From: Embleya sp040629175
Lineage (GTDB): Bacteria > Actinomycetota > Actinomycetes > Streptomycetales > Streptomycetaceae
Direction: 5' to 3'
Assembly: GCF_040629175.1 (NCBI RefSeq)
Contig: NZ_JBEXUX010000002.1
Coordinates: 62,001 to 126,000, forward strand
DNA length: 64,000 nt
Shown piece by piece: positions 25,162-33,419 of the stretch. The notes under the pieces are model-generated. The model made no database searches. It saw only the letters and a program-made list of their open reading frames with translations, and had not been told where the DNA came from. Position 1 is the first letter of the stretch. The number at the start of each line of letters is the position of its first letter. The translations under genes and the position numbers were made by a program.

Positions 25162-26100
25162 ATGAAAAGTTCGGCGATTGAAGTCTCAGGGCTGCGCAAG
25201 GCATTCGGCGACAAGGTCGTGCTCGACGGCATCGACTTCGAGGTCGCCGCAGGATCGGTGTTCTCCATGCTCGGGCCGAACGGGGCGGGCAAGACGACGA
25301 CGGTGAACGTCCTGGCGACCCTGCTCAAGGGCGACTCCGGGACGGTGCGCGTCGCAGGCCACGACGTGGCGACCGAGACCAAGGCGGTGCGGGCGGCCAT
25401 CGGGGTGACCGGACAGTTCGCCGCGGTGGACGAGTTGTTGTCCGGCCGGGAGAACCTGGAGCTGATGGCGGACCTGAAGCGGGTGCGGTCGAAGGAGCAA
25501 CTGGTCTCGGGGCTGCTGGAGCGGTTCGACCTGACCGAGTCGGCGGACAAGCGGTCCGCGACCTACTCCGGCGGTATGCGCCGCAAGCTGGACCTGGCGA
25601 TGACGCTGGTCGGCACGCCGCGGATCATCTTCCTGGACGAGCCGACGACCGGACTGGACCCGCGCAGCAGGCGCACGATGTGGGGGATCGTCCGCGAGTT
25701 GGTGGCCGAGGGCACCACGATCTTCCTCACCACCCAGTACCTGGAGGAAGCCGACCAGCTCGCCGACCGGCTCGTGGTCCTCGACCAGGGCAAGTTGGTC
25801 GCCGAGGGCACTCCCGACGAACTCAAGCGCCAGGCTCCCGGCACCCACGTCCGGCTCCGGTTCACCGACATCGCCGACCTCGAGGTGGCGGATCGCATCC
25901 TGCCCGGGGGCGCGCGCGACGACGAGGAACTGACCCTGCGGGTGCCCAGCGACGGCCAGTCGAGGTCGCTGCGGGCCCTGCTGGACCGGCTCGACGAATA
26001 CATGATCAACGCCGAGGAGTTCGCGGTGCACACGCCGGACCTCGACGACGTTTTCCTCGCCCTGACCGGGCGCACGAGCGCGGAGGCGATCGCCAAGTGA
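25162..26100 (+). CDS. ABC exporter ATP-binding subunit (DrrA-like)
   Basis: A 312-residue ATPase of the daunorubicin-resistance DrrA group. Walker A is G-P-N-G-A-G-K-T-T-T, the signature is Y-S-G-G-M-R-R-K, and Walker B is I-I-F-L-D-E-P-T-T-G-L-D-P. The C-terminal extension typical of DrrA-type proteins is present. It pairs with the permease that overlaps its stop codon and should export the peptide product or give self-resistance. The ATG at 25162 follows GGTGGGGGG. The open frame upstream of this ATG belongs to other genes. It is probably under control of the SARP-like heptamers just upstream. Confidence 0.92.
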   Translation: MKSSAIEVSGLRKAFGDKVVLDGIDFEVAAGSVFSMLGPNGAGKTTTVNVLATLLKGDSGTVRVAGHDVATETKAVRAAIGVTGQFAAVDELLSGRENLELMADLKRVRSKEQLVSGLLERFDLTESADKRSATYSGGMRRKLDLAMTLVGTPRIIFLDEPTTGLDPRSRRTMWGIVRELVAEGTTIFLTTQYLEEADQLADRLVVLDQGKLVAEGTPDELKRQAPGTHVRLRFTDIADLEVADRILPGGARDDEELTLRVPSDGQSRSLRALLDRLDEYMINAEEFAVHTPDLDDVFLALTGRTSAEAIAK

Positions 26101-26858
26101 GCAGCGTTTCGACGGCGTTGGCCGACTCGGGGATCATGTTGCGCCGCAACCTCAAGCACACGGTGCGCAACCCGCTCGTGTTGTTCAACGCGATCCTGTT
26201 CCCGATCGTGCTCCTGCTCATGTTCGTCAAGGTGCTCGGTGGCGGCTTCAGCGTCGGCGAGAACTACATCGACTACGCGACGCCGGGCATGCTCGTGATG
26301 GCCGTCAGCTACGGCCTGGGGTCCACCGCGACGGCGGTCAACGACGACATGACCAAGGGCATCATCAACCGGTTCAAGGCCATGGACATCTCCCGCGGCG
26401 CGGTACTGACCGGGCAGGTCGTGGTCACCACGGTGCGCTGCCTGGTGGCCTGCGCGGCGATCGTCGCGGTGGCCTTCACCATGGGCTTCGACCCGCAGGC
26501 GAGCGCTCTCGACTGGCTCGGCGTAGTCGGTCTGCTGCTGCTGCTCACCTTCGGGGCGAGCTGGCTCACCGTCGCCATGGGATTGGCTGCGAAGACCGCG
26601 GAGTCGGCGGGTCTGGCCACCGTGCCGCTGATCATGCTGCCCTTCCTCAGCAGCGCGATCGTGCCCTCGGACACGATGGGAGCGGGCGTGCGGCAGTTCG
26701 TGGAGTACCAGCCCTTCACCCCGATCATCGAGACGCTGCGCGGGCTGCTGGCGGGCGACCCGTCGACCGGCGACGCGCTCGCGGCGGTCGCCTGGTGTCT
26801 GGGGTTGGCCCTGCTGGGCTACGTGTGGGCGGTGGCCACGTTCAAGAAGCGAGCGTGA
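26097..26858 (+). CDS. ABC exporter permease subunit (DrrB-like)
   Basis: A 253-residue ABC-2 type membrane protein. It has a short cytoplasmic N-terminus, the early R-N-L-K-H-T-V-R-N-P-L segment typical of DrrB proteins, and about six hydrophobic segments. The GTG start at 26097 overlaps the ATPase stop (GTGA), indicating translational coupling. With that ATPase it forms the exporter. Its last 17 bases overlap the end of the convergent SARP gene. Confidence 0.9.
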   Translation: MSSVSTALADSGIMLRRNLKHTVRNPLVLFNAILFPIVLLLMFVKVLGGGFSVGENYIDYATPGMLVMAVSYGLGSTATAVNDDMTKGIINRFKAMDISRGAVLTGQVVVTTVRCLVACAAIVAVAFTMGFDPQASALDWLGVVGLLLLLTFGASWLTVAMGLAAKTAESAGLATVPLIMLPFLSSAIVPSDTMGAGVRQFVEYQPFTPIIETLRGLLAGDPSTGDALAAVAWCLGLALLGYVWAVATFKKRA

Positions 26859-29800
26859 CCTCGACGAGCCGCGACCAGTCGGTCCGCGTGCCCTCCCGAG
26901 CCGCCTCGGCGAACCCCGTGTCGCCGAGGCACCGCCGCACGCTCTGCTCGATCCGGGCCACGTCCGGGTGCGAGCGGTCCGGCAGCCCGCGCACGGCCGC
27001 GCTCGCCGCGAGCAGCCGCGCGGCCTGCGCGTGATCCCCGCGGCGCAACGCCAGGTCCGCGACGCCGACGAGCACCTGGGCGATCAGCGGCGCGTGGCCC
27101 GCCTGGGCCGCCGCCCGGCAGGCCGCCGCGCGGTGCTCCCGGGCCTGGTCGAGGTCTTCGGCGAGGTAGCCGAGCAGATCCTGGGTCAGCCCGCGGACGT
27201 TCACCTGCTCCGCGTCCTCGCCCAAAATGGCCGTCGCCACGCCGAGTTGCCGACGGGCCTCCTCGGCATCGCCCTCCCAGCGGGCGAGTTCGGCCTTCGC
27301 CAGGGCCAGTTCGGCCAGCGCGTCCGGCCAGGCCACCCGTTGCGCGCAGCGCTGCGCCTCGGCGATGGCGACGGCGCAGGCGTCCTTGTCGCCGGCCAGC
27401 CAATACAGTTGCGCCTGCCGCGACCGCATCCGGATGACGTCCTCGATGGCGCCGACCTCGGTGACGACCGCGATCGCCTGTTCGTAGTGCTCGCACGCGG
27501 CGGCGAACTCCCCGCGCACCGCTATTCGGTCGGCCAACTCGCTGTGGGCGAACGAGATGCCGAACCGCTCGCCGAGCGCCCGGAATTCGGCGAGCGCCAT
27601 CTCCAGGTACGCGTCCGCGTCCCGCCCGTCGTGGCCGAGCATGATCCGCATCTTGCCCAGGTGCAGCCGGGCCAGCGCGCGCACCCACGGATCCTCGTCG
27701 TCCAGCAGCGGTTCGAAGGCGGGCAGGAACGCGTCGGGCGACTGCAACAGGCGTTCCAGCGCGGCGACGAGCCCCAGCAGCGGGAAACCGCGCCGGCTGC
27801 GGCGGCCGAGCCGGTGCGCCTCGCGGATCCACTCCGCGGCCTGGTGTTCGTCGCCCCGCCCGGCACTGACGAACAACACGACCAGCGCGTAGACCGTGGC
27901 CCGGACCTCGTCGGTCACCTCGCCGGGCATCCTGGTGGCGGCGGTGATCAGCTCGATGCCCTCGGTCCGGTGCCCGCCGAGCCACCAGTACCAACCCGCG
28001 CCCGCCGCGAGCCGCATCGCCGCCTGGGCCTCGTCGGCCGCCAACGCGCCGCGCATCGCCGCACCGATGTTCTCGTGCTCGGCCTCCAGCGTGGCGAGCC
28101 ACCGCAACTGCTCGGCGCGGCGCAGATGCGGCTCGGCGGTCTCGGCGAGTTCGGTGAAGTAGGCGAGATGCGCGTGGCGCGCCAGGTCCGCCTCGCCCGC
28201 CTCCGCGAGCCGGTGCCCGGCGTACTCCTTGATGGTGCCGAGCATGCGGTAGCGCGGGGCGCCGGAACCCTCGGCGACCAGCAGCGACTTCTCGGTCAGC
28301 GCGGTGAGCAGTTCGAGCACCTGCTCCCGCTCGACCGTGCCGCCCGCGCAGACCCGTTCGGCCGCCTCCAGGCTCGCCCCGCCGGAGAACACCGAGAGCA
28401 TCCGCAACACCACCCGCTCGGCGTGGGTGAGCAGTTCCCAGCTCCAGTCGACCGCCGCGCGCAACGTCTTGTGCCGCGGCAGCGCGGTCCGACTGCCACC
28501 GGTCAGCAGGCGGAACCGGTCGTCGAGGCGGTTGGCGAGTTGGTCGATGGACATGGTGCGCAATCGGGCGGCGGCCAGTTCGATCGCCAGCGGCATGCCG
28601 TCCAGGGCCCGGCACACCCGCGCCATGGTGGCCAGCGTGTGGGCGTCCACCCACAGATCCCGGCGCACCGCCCCGGCCCGGTCGCGCAGCAGCCGCACGG
28701 CCGGTGAGGACTCGATCTCGCCGAGCCGCGCGTCCCCCTCCGGCAGCGCCAGCGGCTCGACCGGCCACAGCGCCTCGCCGGTGATGCCCAGCGGCTCCCG
28801 GCTCGTCGCCAGGATCCGCAGCCGCCGGCATTCACCCAGCACCCGGTGCGCGAACACCGCCGCGGACTCGATCACATGCTCGCAGTTGTCCAGGATCAGC
28901 AGCGTCTCCCGCTCGCGGATCGCGGCGATGAACCGGTCCACCGGCTCCGCGTTCGGGGCGCCGCCGAGCAGCGCGTCGCGCAGGCCGAGCCCGACCAGGG
29001 TCGACTGCGCCACGTCGCCGTCCGCGCCGATGCCGGCGAGTTCCACCAGCCAGACCCCGTCCGGCAGGTCGCCCAGCAGCGTGCGCGCGGTCTCCGTGGC
29101 CAGCCTGGTCTTTCCCGCGCCGCCCGGCCCGATCACCGTGGTCAGGCGGTGCTCGGCGACGAGCTCGCGGACCGCGGCGACATCGGCGCCCCGACCGACG
29201 AAGGTGGTCAGTTCGGCGCGCAGGTTGGTCCTGCGGCTCTCCCGGCTCGGCCCCAACTCGCCCCGCAGCAGCGCGACGTGCAGCGCGGCCAGCTCGGCCG
29301 AGGGATCCACGCCCAGCGCGTCGGCCAGGGCCTCCCGGGCCCGCTCGTAGGCCAGCAGCGCCTCGCTGTCGCGACCGGCCGCCACGAGCGCGCGGATCAG
29401 GGCGGCGACGAGCCGTTCGCGCAGCGGGTGCGCGGTCACCAGATCGGCCAACTCGGTGACCAGTTCGGCACCGTGCCCCAGGGCGACCTCCGCGTCGACC
29501 CGCTCCTCGGTCGCGGTCAACCGCAACCCTTCGAGCCGGGCGACCGCGGCGTCGAACGCGGCGCTGTCCTGGAGACCGACGTCCTGCATCGGCGCACCGC
29601 GCCACAACGCCAGGGCCTCGCGCAGCAGCCGCACCCGTCCGGCGGCGTCCTCGGTGCGGGACTGGGCCGCGGCGACCAGGCGTTCGAACCGCACGGCGTC
29701 GACGCCGTCGGGCCCCACCGTCAGCCGGTAGCCGTCCGGCTGCCCCTCGATCGCGCCGTCCGGCAGCACCTTGCGCAATCGGGAGACCAGGCGTTGCAGG

Positions 29801-29985
29801 GCGTTCGTCGCGTCGGCGGGCGGATGTTCCCCCCAGATCCAGTCGACGAGCGACGCCTTGGGGATCGCCCGACCGGGCCTGAGCGCGAGTGCGATCAGCA
29901 GTCCGCGCAGCCGCGCGCCCGGCACGTCGGCCAGGTCGCCGGCGTCCGTGCGCACCTCGAATGGACCCAGCATCCCGATCTGCAC
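26842..29985 (-). CDS. Large SARP/AfsR-type transcriptional regulator
   Basis: A 1047-residue regulator. The N-terminus (about 1-90) is an OmpR-like winged helix, followed by a bacterial transcriptional activation domain (about 95-245), a nucleotide-binding region with the P-loop G-P-G-G-A-G-K-T at about 286-293, and a long helical C-terminal half with TPR-like content. This is the standard plan of large SARPs that activate antibiotic clusters. It reads from GTG at 29985; no clear ribosome-binding site precedes it, and an in-frame ATG four codons later (29973) is an alternative. The exporter promoter carries three 11-base-spaced heptamers that suit this kind of protein. It is the only transcriptional regulator I recognise inside the biosynthetic region. 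Confidence 0.92.
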   Translation of the reverse strand: MQIGMLGPFEVRTDAGDLADVPGARLRGLLIALALRPGRAIPKASLVDWIWGEHPPADATNALQRLVSRLRKVLPDGAIEGQPDGYRLTVGPDGVDAVRFERLVAAAQSRTEDAAGRVRLLREALALWRGAPMQDVGLQDSAAFDAAVARLEGLRLTATEERVDAEVALGHGAELVTELADLVTAHPLRERLVAALIRALVAAGRDSEALLAYERAREALADALGVDPSAELAALHVALLRGELGPSRESRRTNLRAELTTFVGRGADVAAVRELVAEHRLTTVIGPGGAGKTRLATETARTLLGDLPDGVWLVELAGIGADGDVAQSTLVGLGLRDALLGGAPNAEPVDRFIAAIRERETLLILDNCEHVIESAAVFAHRVLGECRRLRILATSREPLGITGEALWPVEPLALPEGDARLGEIESSPAVRLLRDRAGAVRRDLWVDAHTLATMARVCRALDGMPLAIELAAARLRTMSIDQLANRLDDRFRLLTGGSRTALPRHKTLRAAVDWSWELLTHAERVVLRMLSVFSGGASLEAAERVCAGGTVEREQVLELLTALTEKSLLVAEGSGAPRYRMLGTIKEYAGHRLAEAGEADLARHAHLAYFTELAETAEPHLRRAEQLRWLATLEAEHENIGAAMRGALAADEAQAAMRLAAGAGWYWWLGGHRTEGIELITAATRMPGEVTDEVRATVYALVVLFVSAGRGDEHQAAEWIREAHRLGRRSRRGFPLLGLVAALERLLQSPDAFLPAFEPLLDDEDPWVRALARLHLGKMRIMLGHDGRDADAYLEMALAEFRALGERFGISFAHSELADRIAVRGEFAAACEHYEQAIAVVTEVGAIEDVIRMRSRQAQLYWLAGDKDACAVAIAEAQRCAQRVAWPDALAELALAKAELARWEGDAEEARRQLGVATAILGEDAEQVNVRGLTQDLLGYLAEDLDQAREHRAAACRAAAQAGHAPLIAQVLVGVADLALRRGDHAQAARLLAASAAVRGLPDRSHPDVARIEQSVRRCLGDTGFAEAAREGTRTDWSRLVEVTLAS

Positions 29986-30205
29986 CCATTGATTTTGTCA
30001 TGGGTGTTCGGCGGGCAGTGACCGCGTCGACCGGCTGATTCTGTCGCGCGCGTGCGACGGCGGCCACCCGGGTCGACCGGCGCCGGTACCGGTATCCGCA
30101 TGTTGCCCCGCCGGTGGTGCGGACAACTGGACGCGGGCGAAATCACCGCCGCGCCGCGCACTCGTGCAGGTATCCACCCGGTCTTCCGGTGCGTGCGGGT
30201 GGACC

Positions 30206-30223
30206 CGTCCCGCCGACGGGACA
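30206..30223. repeat. Dispersed 18-base palindrome, copy 1
   Basis: The core GTCCCGCCGACGGGAC (30207-30222) is palindromic except at its centre. Related cores occur at 32858, 53956 and 61285, all outside genes and all followed by A. It may be an operator for one regulator or a dispersed structural element. Confidence 0.5.
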
Positions 30224-30511
30224 GCCCGCGCACCGGGCCGCCCGCAGCCGACTCCGGGCCCGACCGTCCCACCAGCCGTGGAGCCCGAAATCCCATGACT
30301 TCGGGCGCAGTTGCCACCCGCGGACCGGCTTGCCGGCGGGCCTTGCACCGGCCCTTGGAACGTTGACACCCTCCGGCCCGGCGGACAGAGTATTGGAGCT
30401 GGGGAACCGCGAAAAGGCCCGGGTCGTGTTGCTGCGATCGGCCGGCGTGACCCCCGGCCCGGCGGATCGCTGTTGGGCGTGAGCGTCGATCCGTACACGC
30501 AGACGAGCCAC

Positions 30512-30544
30512 TGGAACCGTGTCCACCGCGAGTGGAACCGTGTC
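30512..30544 (+). promoter_or_regulatory. 12-base direct repeat with 21-base period upstream of the PhyH-like gene
   Basis: TGGAACCGTGTC occurs exactly at 30512-30523 and 30533-30544. The 21-base spacing is about two helical turns, so a dimeric regulator could bind both copies on one DNA face. The shared CGTGTC core resembles part of the SARP-like heptamers before the exporter. It lies about 180 bases before the PhyH-like start codon. Confidence 0.4.
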
Positions 30545-30725
30545 GCGGGCCGTCTGCCCGGCCAACAGCGGCTGCGCATCAGGGGCGATGCCGCGTCGAC
30601 ACCCCGGTTTCGACCACCTCTTCGTGTCCGGGGCCGAACTTCAGGAGCCGGCAGACGGTACCCCGTGGCGGCTTCACGAACTCGTTCCGCACGGCAAGCA
30701 GTACCTGACAAGTAGGAGCTGACCC

Positions 30726-31652
30726 ATGAACACACTTGGCGATGGCGTATTGGAGAAGGCCGCGGCGGAGTACGCGGAGCAGGGCTTCTCCATCATCCGC
30801 AACGTCGTGCCACCGGAGGTCGTGGACGAGGCGCGCGCCCACGTCGAATGGCTCACCGGCAAGTACCCGGACCTGCGTCCCGAGCACTTCCATCACCCGC
30901 TGATCCGCAACGACGCCTTCTGGGCACGTCTGGTCTCGGACACCCGTCTGGTGGACATCGCGGAGTTCTTCCTCGGCCCGGACGTGGCGTGCTTCACCGC
31001 CCACTACATCTGCAAGCCCCCGCACACCGGACAACCGGTGTTGTGGCACCAGGACGGCGCCTACTGGACGCTCAGTCCGATGGAGGCGCTGACGGTGTGG
31101 CTGGCCGTCGACGAGAGCAACACCGAGAACGGCTGCCTGCGCATGATCCCCGGCAGCCACGAACTGCCGCTGCACAAACCGTCGGTCCGTACGGACAAGG
31201 ACAACATGCTGTTCTCCGTGTCCGACGAGACCCTGGTGCGGGAGTGGGTGGACAAGCGCGGCATCGTGGACATCGAACTCCGGCCGGGCGACGTGTCGAT
31301 CCACCATCCGCACCTGCTGCACTGCTCGGAACCCAACACCTCCGCCAAGCGCCGGTGCGGTCTCGACATCGGTTACATCTCGACGACCACGCGGATCCAC
31401 AGCGAGGGGCTGTACCTGGACCCCCTGCTCGTCCGCGGGGCCGACAGCAACGGTGTCAACACCTACCGCCCGTTCCCCGCCTACCAGGAGGGCGAGACGA
31501 TTCCCTTCGCCGGGCAGGACGAGTGGAGCGCCAAGGTGGCCCCGCTCAACGAGGCGCTGACGTCGCGTTCGCGCGAGGGTTCCGAGGACAGTCCGATCGA
31601 GGCGACCCGACGCATGATCGACCGGCTGCGCGAAGGCACCGTGAAGCGCTGA
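30726..31652 (+). CDS. PhyH-family Fe(II)/2-oxoglutarate dioxygenase
   Basis: A 308-residue phytanoyl-CoA-dioxygenase-type enzyme. The iron ligands are visible as H-Q-D (H108 and D110) and a distal histidine in H-C-S-E-P (about H199), followed by an arginine pair suited to bind 2-oxoglutarate. The start follows TAGGAG by about eight bases. Enzymes of this family hydroxylate amino acids, carrier-bound acyl groups or finished natural products. Candidate targets here are a piperazate carbon or the alpha carbon of the polyketide chain, but nothing in the sequence decides between them. It is transcribed alone and ends at a strong terminator. Confidence 0.85.
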   Translation: MNTLGDGVLEKAAAEYAEQGFSIIRNVVPPEVVDEARAHVEWLTGKYPDLRPEHFHHPLIRNDAFWARLVSDTRLVDIAEFFLGPDVACFTAHYICKPPHTGQPVLWHQDGAYWTLSPMEALTVWLAVDESNTENGCLRMIPGSHELPLHKPSVRTDKDNMLFSVSDETLVREWVDKRGIVDIELRPGDVSIHHPHLLHCSEPNTSAKRRCGLDIGYISTTTRIHSEGLYLDPLLVRGADSNGVNTYRPFPAYQEGETIPFAGQDEWSAKVAPLNEALTSRSREGSEDSPIEATRRMIDRLREGTVKR

Positions 31653-31666
31653 TCGCAGCCGCACCG

Positions 31667-31704
31667 ACCGATGGCACACCGCTTTGGGGCGGTGTGCCAT
31701 CGGT
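31667..31704 (+). terminator. Strong terminator between convergent oxygenase genes
   Basis: A perfect 16-base stem (31667-31682 with 31689-31704) closes a 6-base TTTGGG loop. It lies 15 bases after the stop of the PhyH-like gene and about 100 bases beyond the end of the convergent proline-hydroxylase-like gene, so it could stop transcription from both sides. No U-tract follows. Confidence 0.85.
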
Positions 31705-31803
31705 GGTTGTCGGTGCCCGATCGCTCGGCGGGCGCTTCGGGGCGGGGTGGTGCGGGGTGCCGCGGGCCGGCTGCTCAGGCGTGGCGCCGGCGGCCGGGGC
31801 GGC

Positions 31804-32712
31804 TCACCACACGAACGCTTCCCCGTCGCCCCGCTTCTCGATGCAGTAGGCGCGGAAGGCTTGCGCCTTGGCCACCATGTCGGCGTCCCCGGTGCGCCGT
31901 ACGGCCTCCACGTACCAGTCGAACGACGCGGCGGCGTGTGCGCGTCGCACGAAGTGCAGCGCGGCAAAGCGACGGAACGCCGCCCGCATGGTCTCCGGGG
32001 TCAAGTCCCGTCCGGAGTCCATGAGTTCCTCAAGCTCCGCGTCGGTCGGCTCGGGCCGTTCGACGATGCGGATCGGCTCGGTCGCGGGGATGGCGTTGCG
32101 GATCGCGACGGGCTCTTCGGCGTCCGTGAAATCAAGGCACAGGGAGAGCCGGGCCGTCCCGACGGAGCTGCGCACGGAATGCGGGACGGTCGTGTGGATC
32201 TTCCACACCTCACCGCGACGCAGGTGATAGACGATGTCGTTCTCGGAATGGAGGGATTCATCGGTGGTGCGCAACGGAATCTGCAACCTGGTGCCCGGTT
32301 CGGCGAATTCGAGAAAGTCCACGTGCGGTGCGAGAATTCCGTCACGGAGGCTGAAGATGCGCACCCATTGCAGCCGGTCCAGTGGGAAATTATCGGTCAC
32401 CAGGGACATGATTCCCGGTAGTTCCCGACCCAGTTCGGTGAGGGTCAGGCGACCGTCGTGCGGGCGGAAGGCGGTATCGGAATCGGCGCCGCTGCCATTG
32501 GCCAGCACATGGGACGACCACGACCCGAAGGTATAGGTGTCATAGTCGCCTCCGTATTCGTGGCGATCCACGACGGACAATTCGGAATCCAGGTCGTACG
32601 AATCGATGGGCAGTACCGCAAGCCGTTGCGACTCAAGCACGGGAATCCCCTTCAGCACATGATTGTTTGATGCACCCGGAAGCTGCTGGGCGTTACTCCC
32701 GATCGTCACCAT
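31804..32712 (-). CDS. Proline-3-hydroxylase-like Fe(II)/2-oxoglutarate dioxygenase
   Basis: A 302-residue enzyme of the aspartyl/asparaginyl beta-hydroxylase-like fold with the C-terminal domain of Streptomyces proline cis-3-hydroxylase. The iron site shows as P-H-V-D (H130, D132) with a distal histidine in T-V-P-H-S and a following arginine. The C-terminal helices (F-D-W-Y-V-E-A-V then M-V-A-K-A-Q) resemble the hydroxylase pattern. Such enzymes hydroxylate free cyclic amino acids. Here the likely substrate is proline, piperazate or its precursor, or another building block of the peptide. I chose the ATG at 32712 because GGAG precedes it by four bases; a longer frame to 32802 has no such support. 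It runs divergently from the carrier/P450 operon. Confidence 0.85.
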   Translation of the reverse strand: MVTIGSNAQQLPGASNNHVLKGIPVLESQRLAVLPIDSYDLDSELSVVDRHEYGGDYDTYTFGSWSSHVLANGSGADSDTAFRPHDGRLTLTELGRELPGIMSLVTDNFPLDRLQWVRIFSLRDGILAPHVDFLEFAEPGTRLQIPLRTTDESLHSENDIVYHLRRGEVWKIHTTVPHSVRSSVGTARLSLCLDFTDAEEPVAIRNAIPATEPIRIVERPEPTDAELEELMDSGRDLTPETMRAAFRRFAALHFVRRAHAAASFDWYVEAVRRTGDADMVAKAQAFRAYCIEKRGDGEAFVW

Positions 32713-33107
32713 AATTCTCCGGATCTGCGATGGCAATGACGTCACCGTGCCCGGAGTCGCGTGTCTCCGGGCGCTCCGGGAGCGGCGCGGGCCGCCGTAC
32801 ATTGCGGCTGATAGTCGCAGTACACGGGTGCCGTGCGACCGGGCACCGGCTCATAATGTCCTGTTGGCGGGACAACCGGTGCCCGGCCGGCCGTCCGCAC
32901 CGCCGGCCCTTGCCTGTGGTTTCCCCGGCCATTTACGTTGGCGTCGCGATGGCCTTCGGGTGCACGTATCGAGTACCCGATCGATGCCGGGACGGGCTTC
33001 CGGATCGCCGCGTACCGGCACGGCGCCGGCCCGGCCGGCGAACCTCGCGAACACCCGCAATGGCGTGGGTGGTAATTCCCGTTCGGCGGAGAAAGGAAAG
33101 GCTGGCC
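32713..33107. promoter_or_regulatory. Divergent promoter region for the hydroxylase and the carrier/P450/PKS operon
   Basis: About 395 bases with no convincing gene. It must hold the promoter for the long rightward operon and that of the leftward hydroxylase. Visible elements are TGACGTCA near 32737-32744, the inverted repeat CCGGAG/CTCCGG at 32751-32770, the imperfect 18-base palindrome at 32857-32874, and a possible sigma-70-type pair TTGCCT (32910-32915) and TACGTT (32934-32939) with an 18-base spacer. Only the last is a specific promoter guess, and it is weak. Confidence 0.5.
32857..32874. repeat. Dispersed 18-base palindrome, degenerate copy 2
   Basis: TGTCC and GGACA arms flank a partly matching centre. 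The right half is identical to the other copies of the GTCCCGCC...GGCGGGAC element; the left half has three changes. It lies in the divergent promoter region. Confidence 0.4.
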
Positions 33108-33419
33108 ATGGAATCGTCACCGCAGGTCCACCGGCAAGGTGGGCAGGACCAGGTGTCGGAACGACAAGCCGCGCCTTCGAGTGCGCCGGTGTCCCTCGTA
33201 CCGGAAATTGCCGCGCTGTGGGGTGAATATCTCGACGGCCGCGCGGTCGGGGCGGACGACGACTTCTTCGCCATCGGTGGAAATTCGCTGATCGGGATCA
33301 AGATCATCGACCGGGTGACCCGGGACTACGGTGTGCAATTGTCGGTGCGTGATTTCTATCTGGCGCAGACCCCGGCCCGGGTCGCCGAGCTGATCGAGCA
33401 GGGGAGGGCCCGGTCGTGA
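33108..33419 (+). CDS. Stand-alone peptidyl carrier protein before the P450
   Basis: A 103-residue protein whose last 75 residues form a carrier domain with the phosphopantetheine serine in F-F-A-I-G-G-N-S; the first 25 or so residues are a flexible tail. The ATG at 33108 follows AGGAAAG. Its stop overlaps the GTG start of the P450. Carrier, P450 and thioesterase homologue in one tight operon is a known plan for beta-hydroxylating an amino acid while it is tethered. The amino acid (leucine by analogy with related depsipeptides) would have to be loaded by an A domain encoded elsewhere, for example the stand-alone enzyme at 402. Confidence 0.88.
   Translation: MESSPQVHRQGGQDQVSERQAAPSSAPVSLVPEIAALWGEYLDGRAVGADDDFFAIGGNSLIGIKIIDRVTRDYGVQLSVRDFYLAQTPARVAELIEQGRARS

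Larger units (their letters stand above)
29986..30725. promoter_or_regulatory. Divergent intergenic region between the SARP and PhyH-like genes
   Basis: About 740 bases without a convincing gene; the open frames here have no homology I recognise and no good ribosome-binding sites. It should hold the promoters of the divergent SARP gene and the PhyH-like gene. Visible elements are an 18-base palindrome around 30206-30223, a perfect TTGACA at 30363-30368 with only a weak -10 near 30386-30393, and a 12-base direct repeat at 30512-30544. The length is unusual for such a compact cluster and leaves room for a long leader or small RNA, but I see no direct sign of either. Confidence 0.5.

Noticed and set aside
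30363..30393. TTGACA followed by a weak -10 as a promoter for the PhyH-like gene.
   Set aside because: The -35 is perfect, but no -10 at 16-18 bases fits well, so it is mentioned only in the intergenic entry and not called as a promoter.
30052..30722. Several open frames of 60-140 codons in the long intergenic region.
   Set aside because: They overlap each other on both strands, have arginine- and proline-rich translations and lack ribosome-binding sites.
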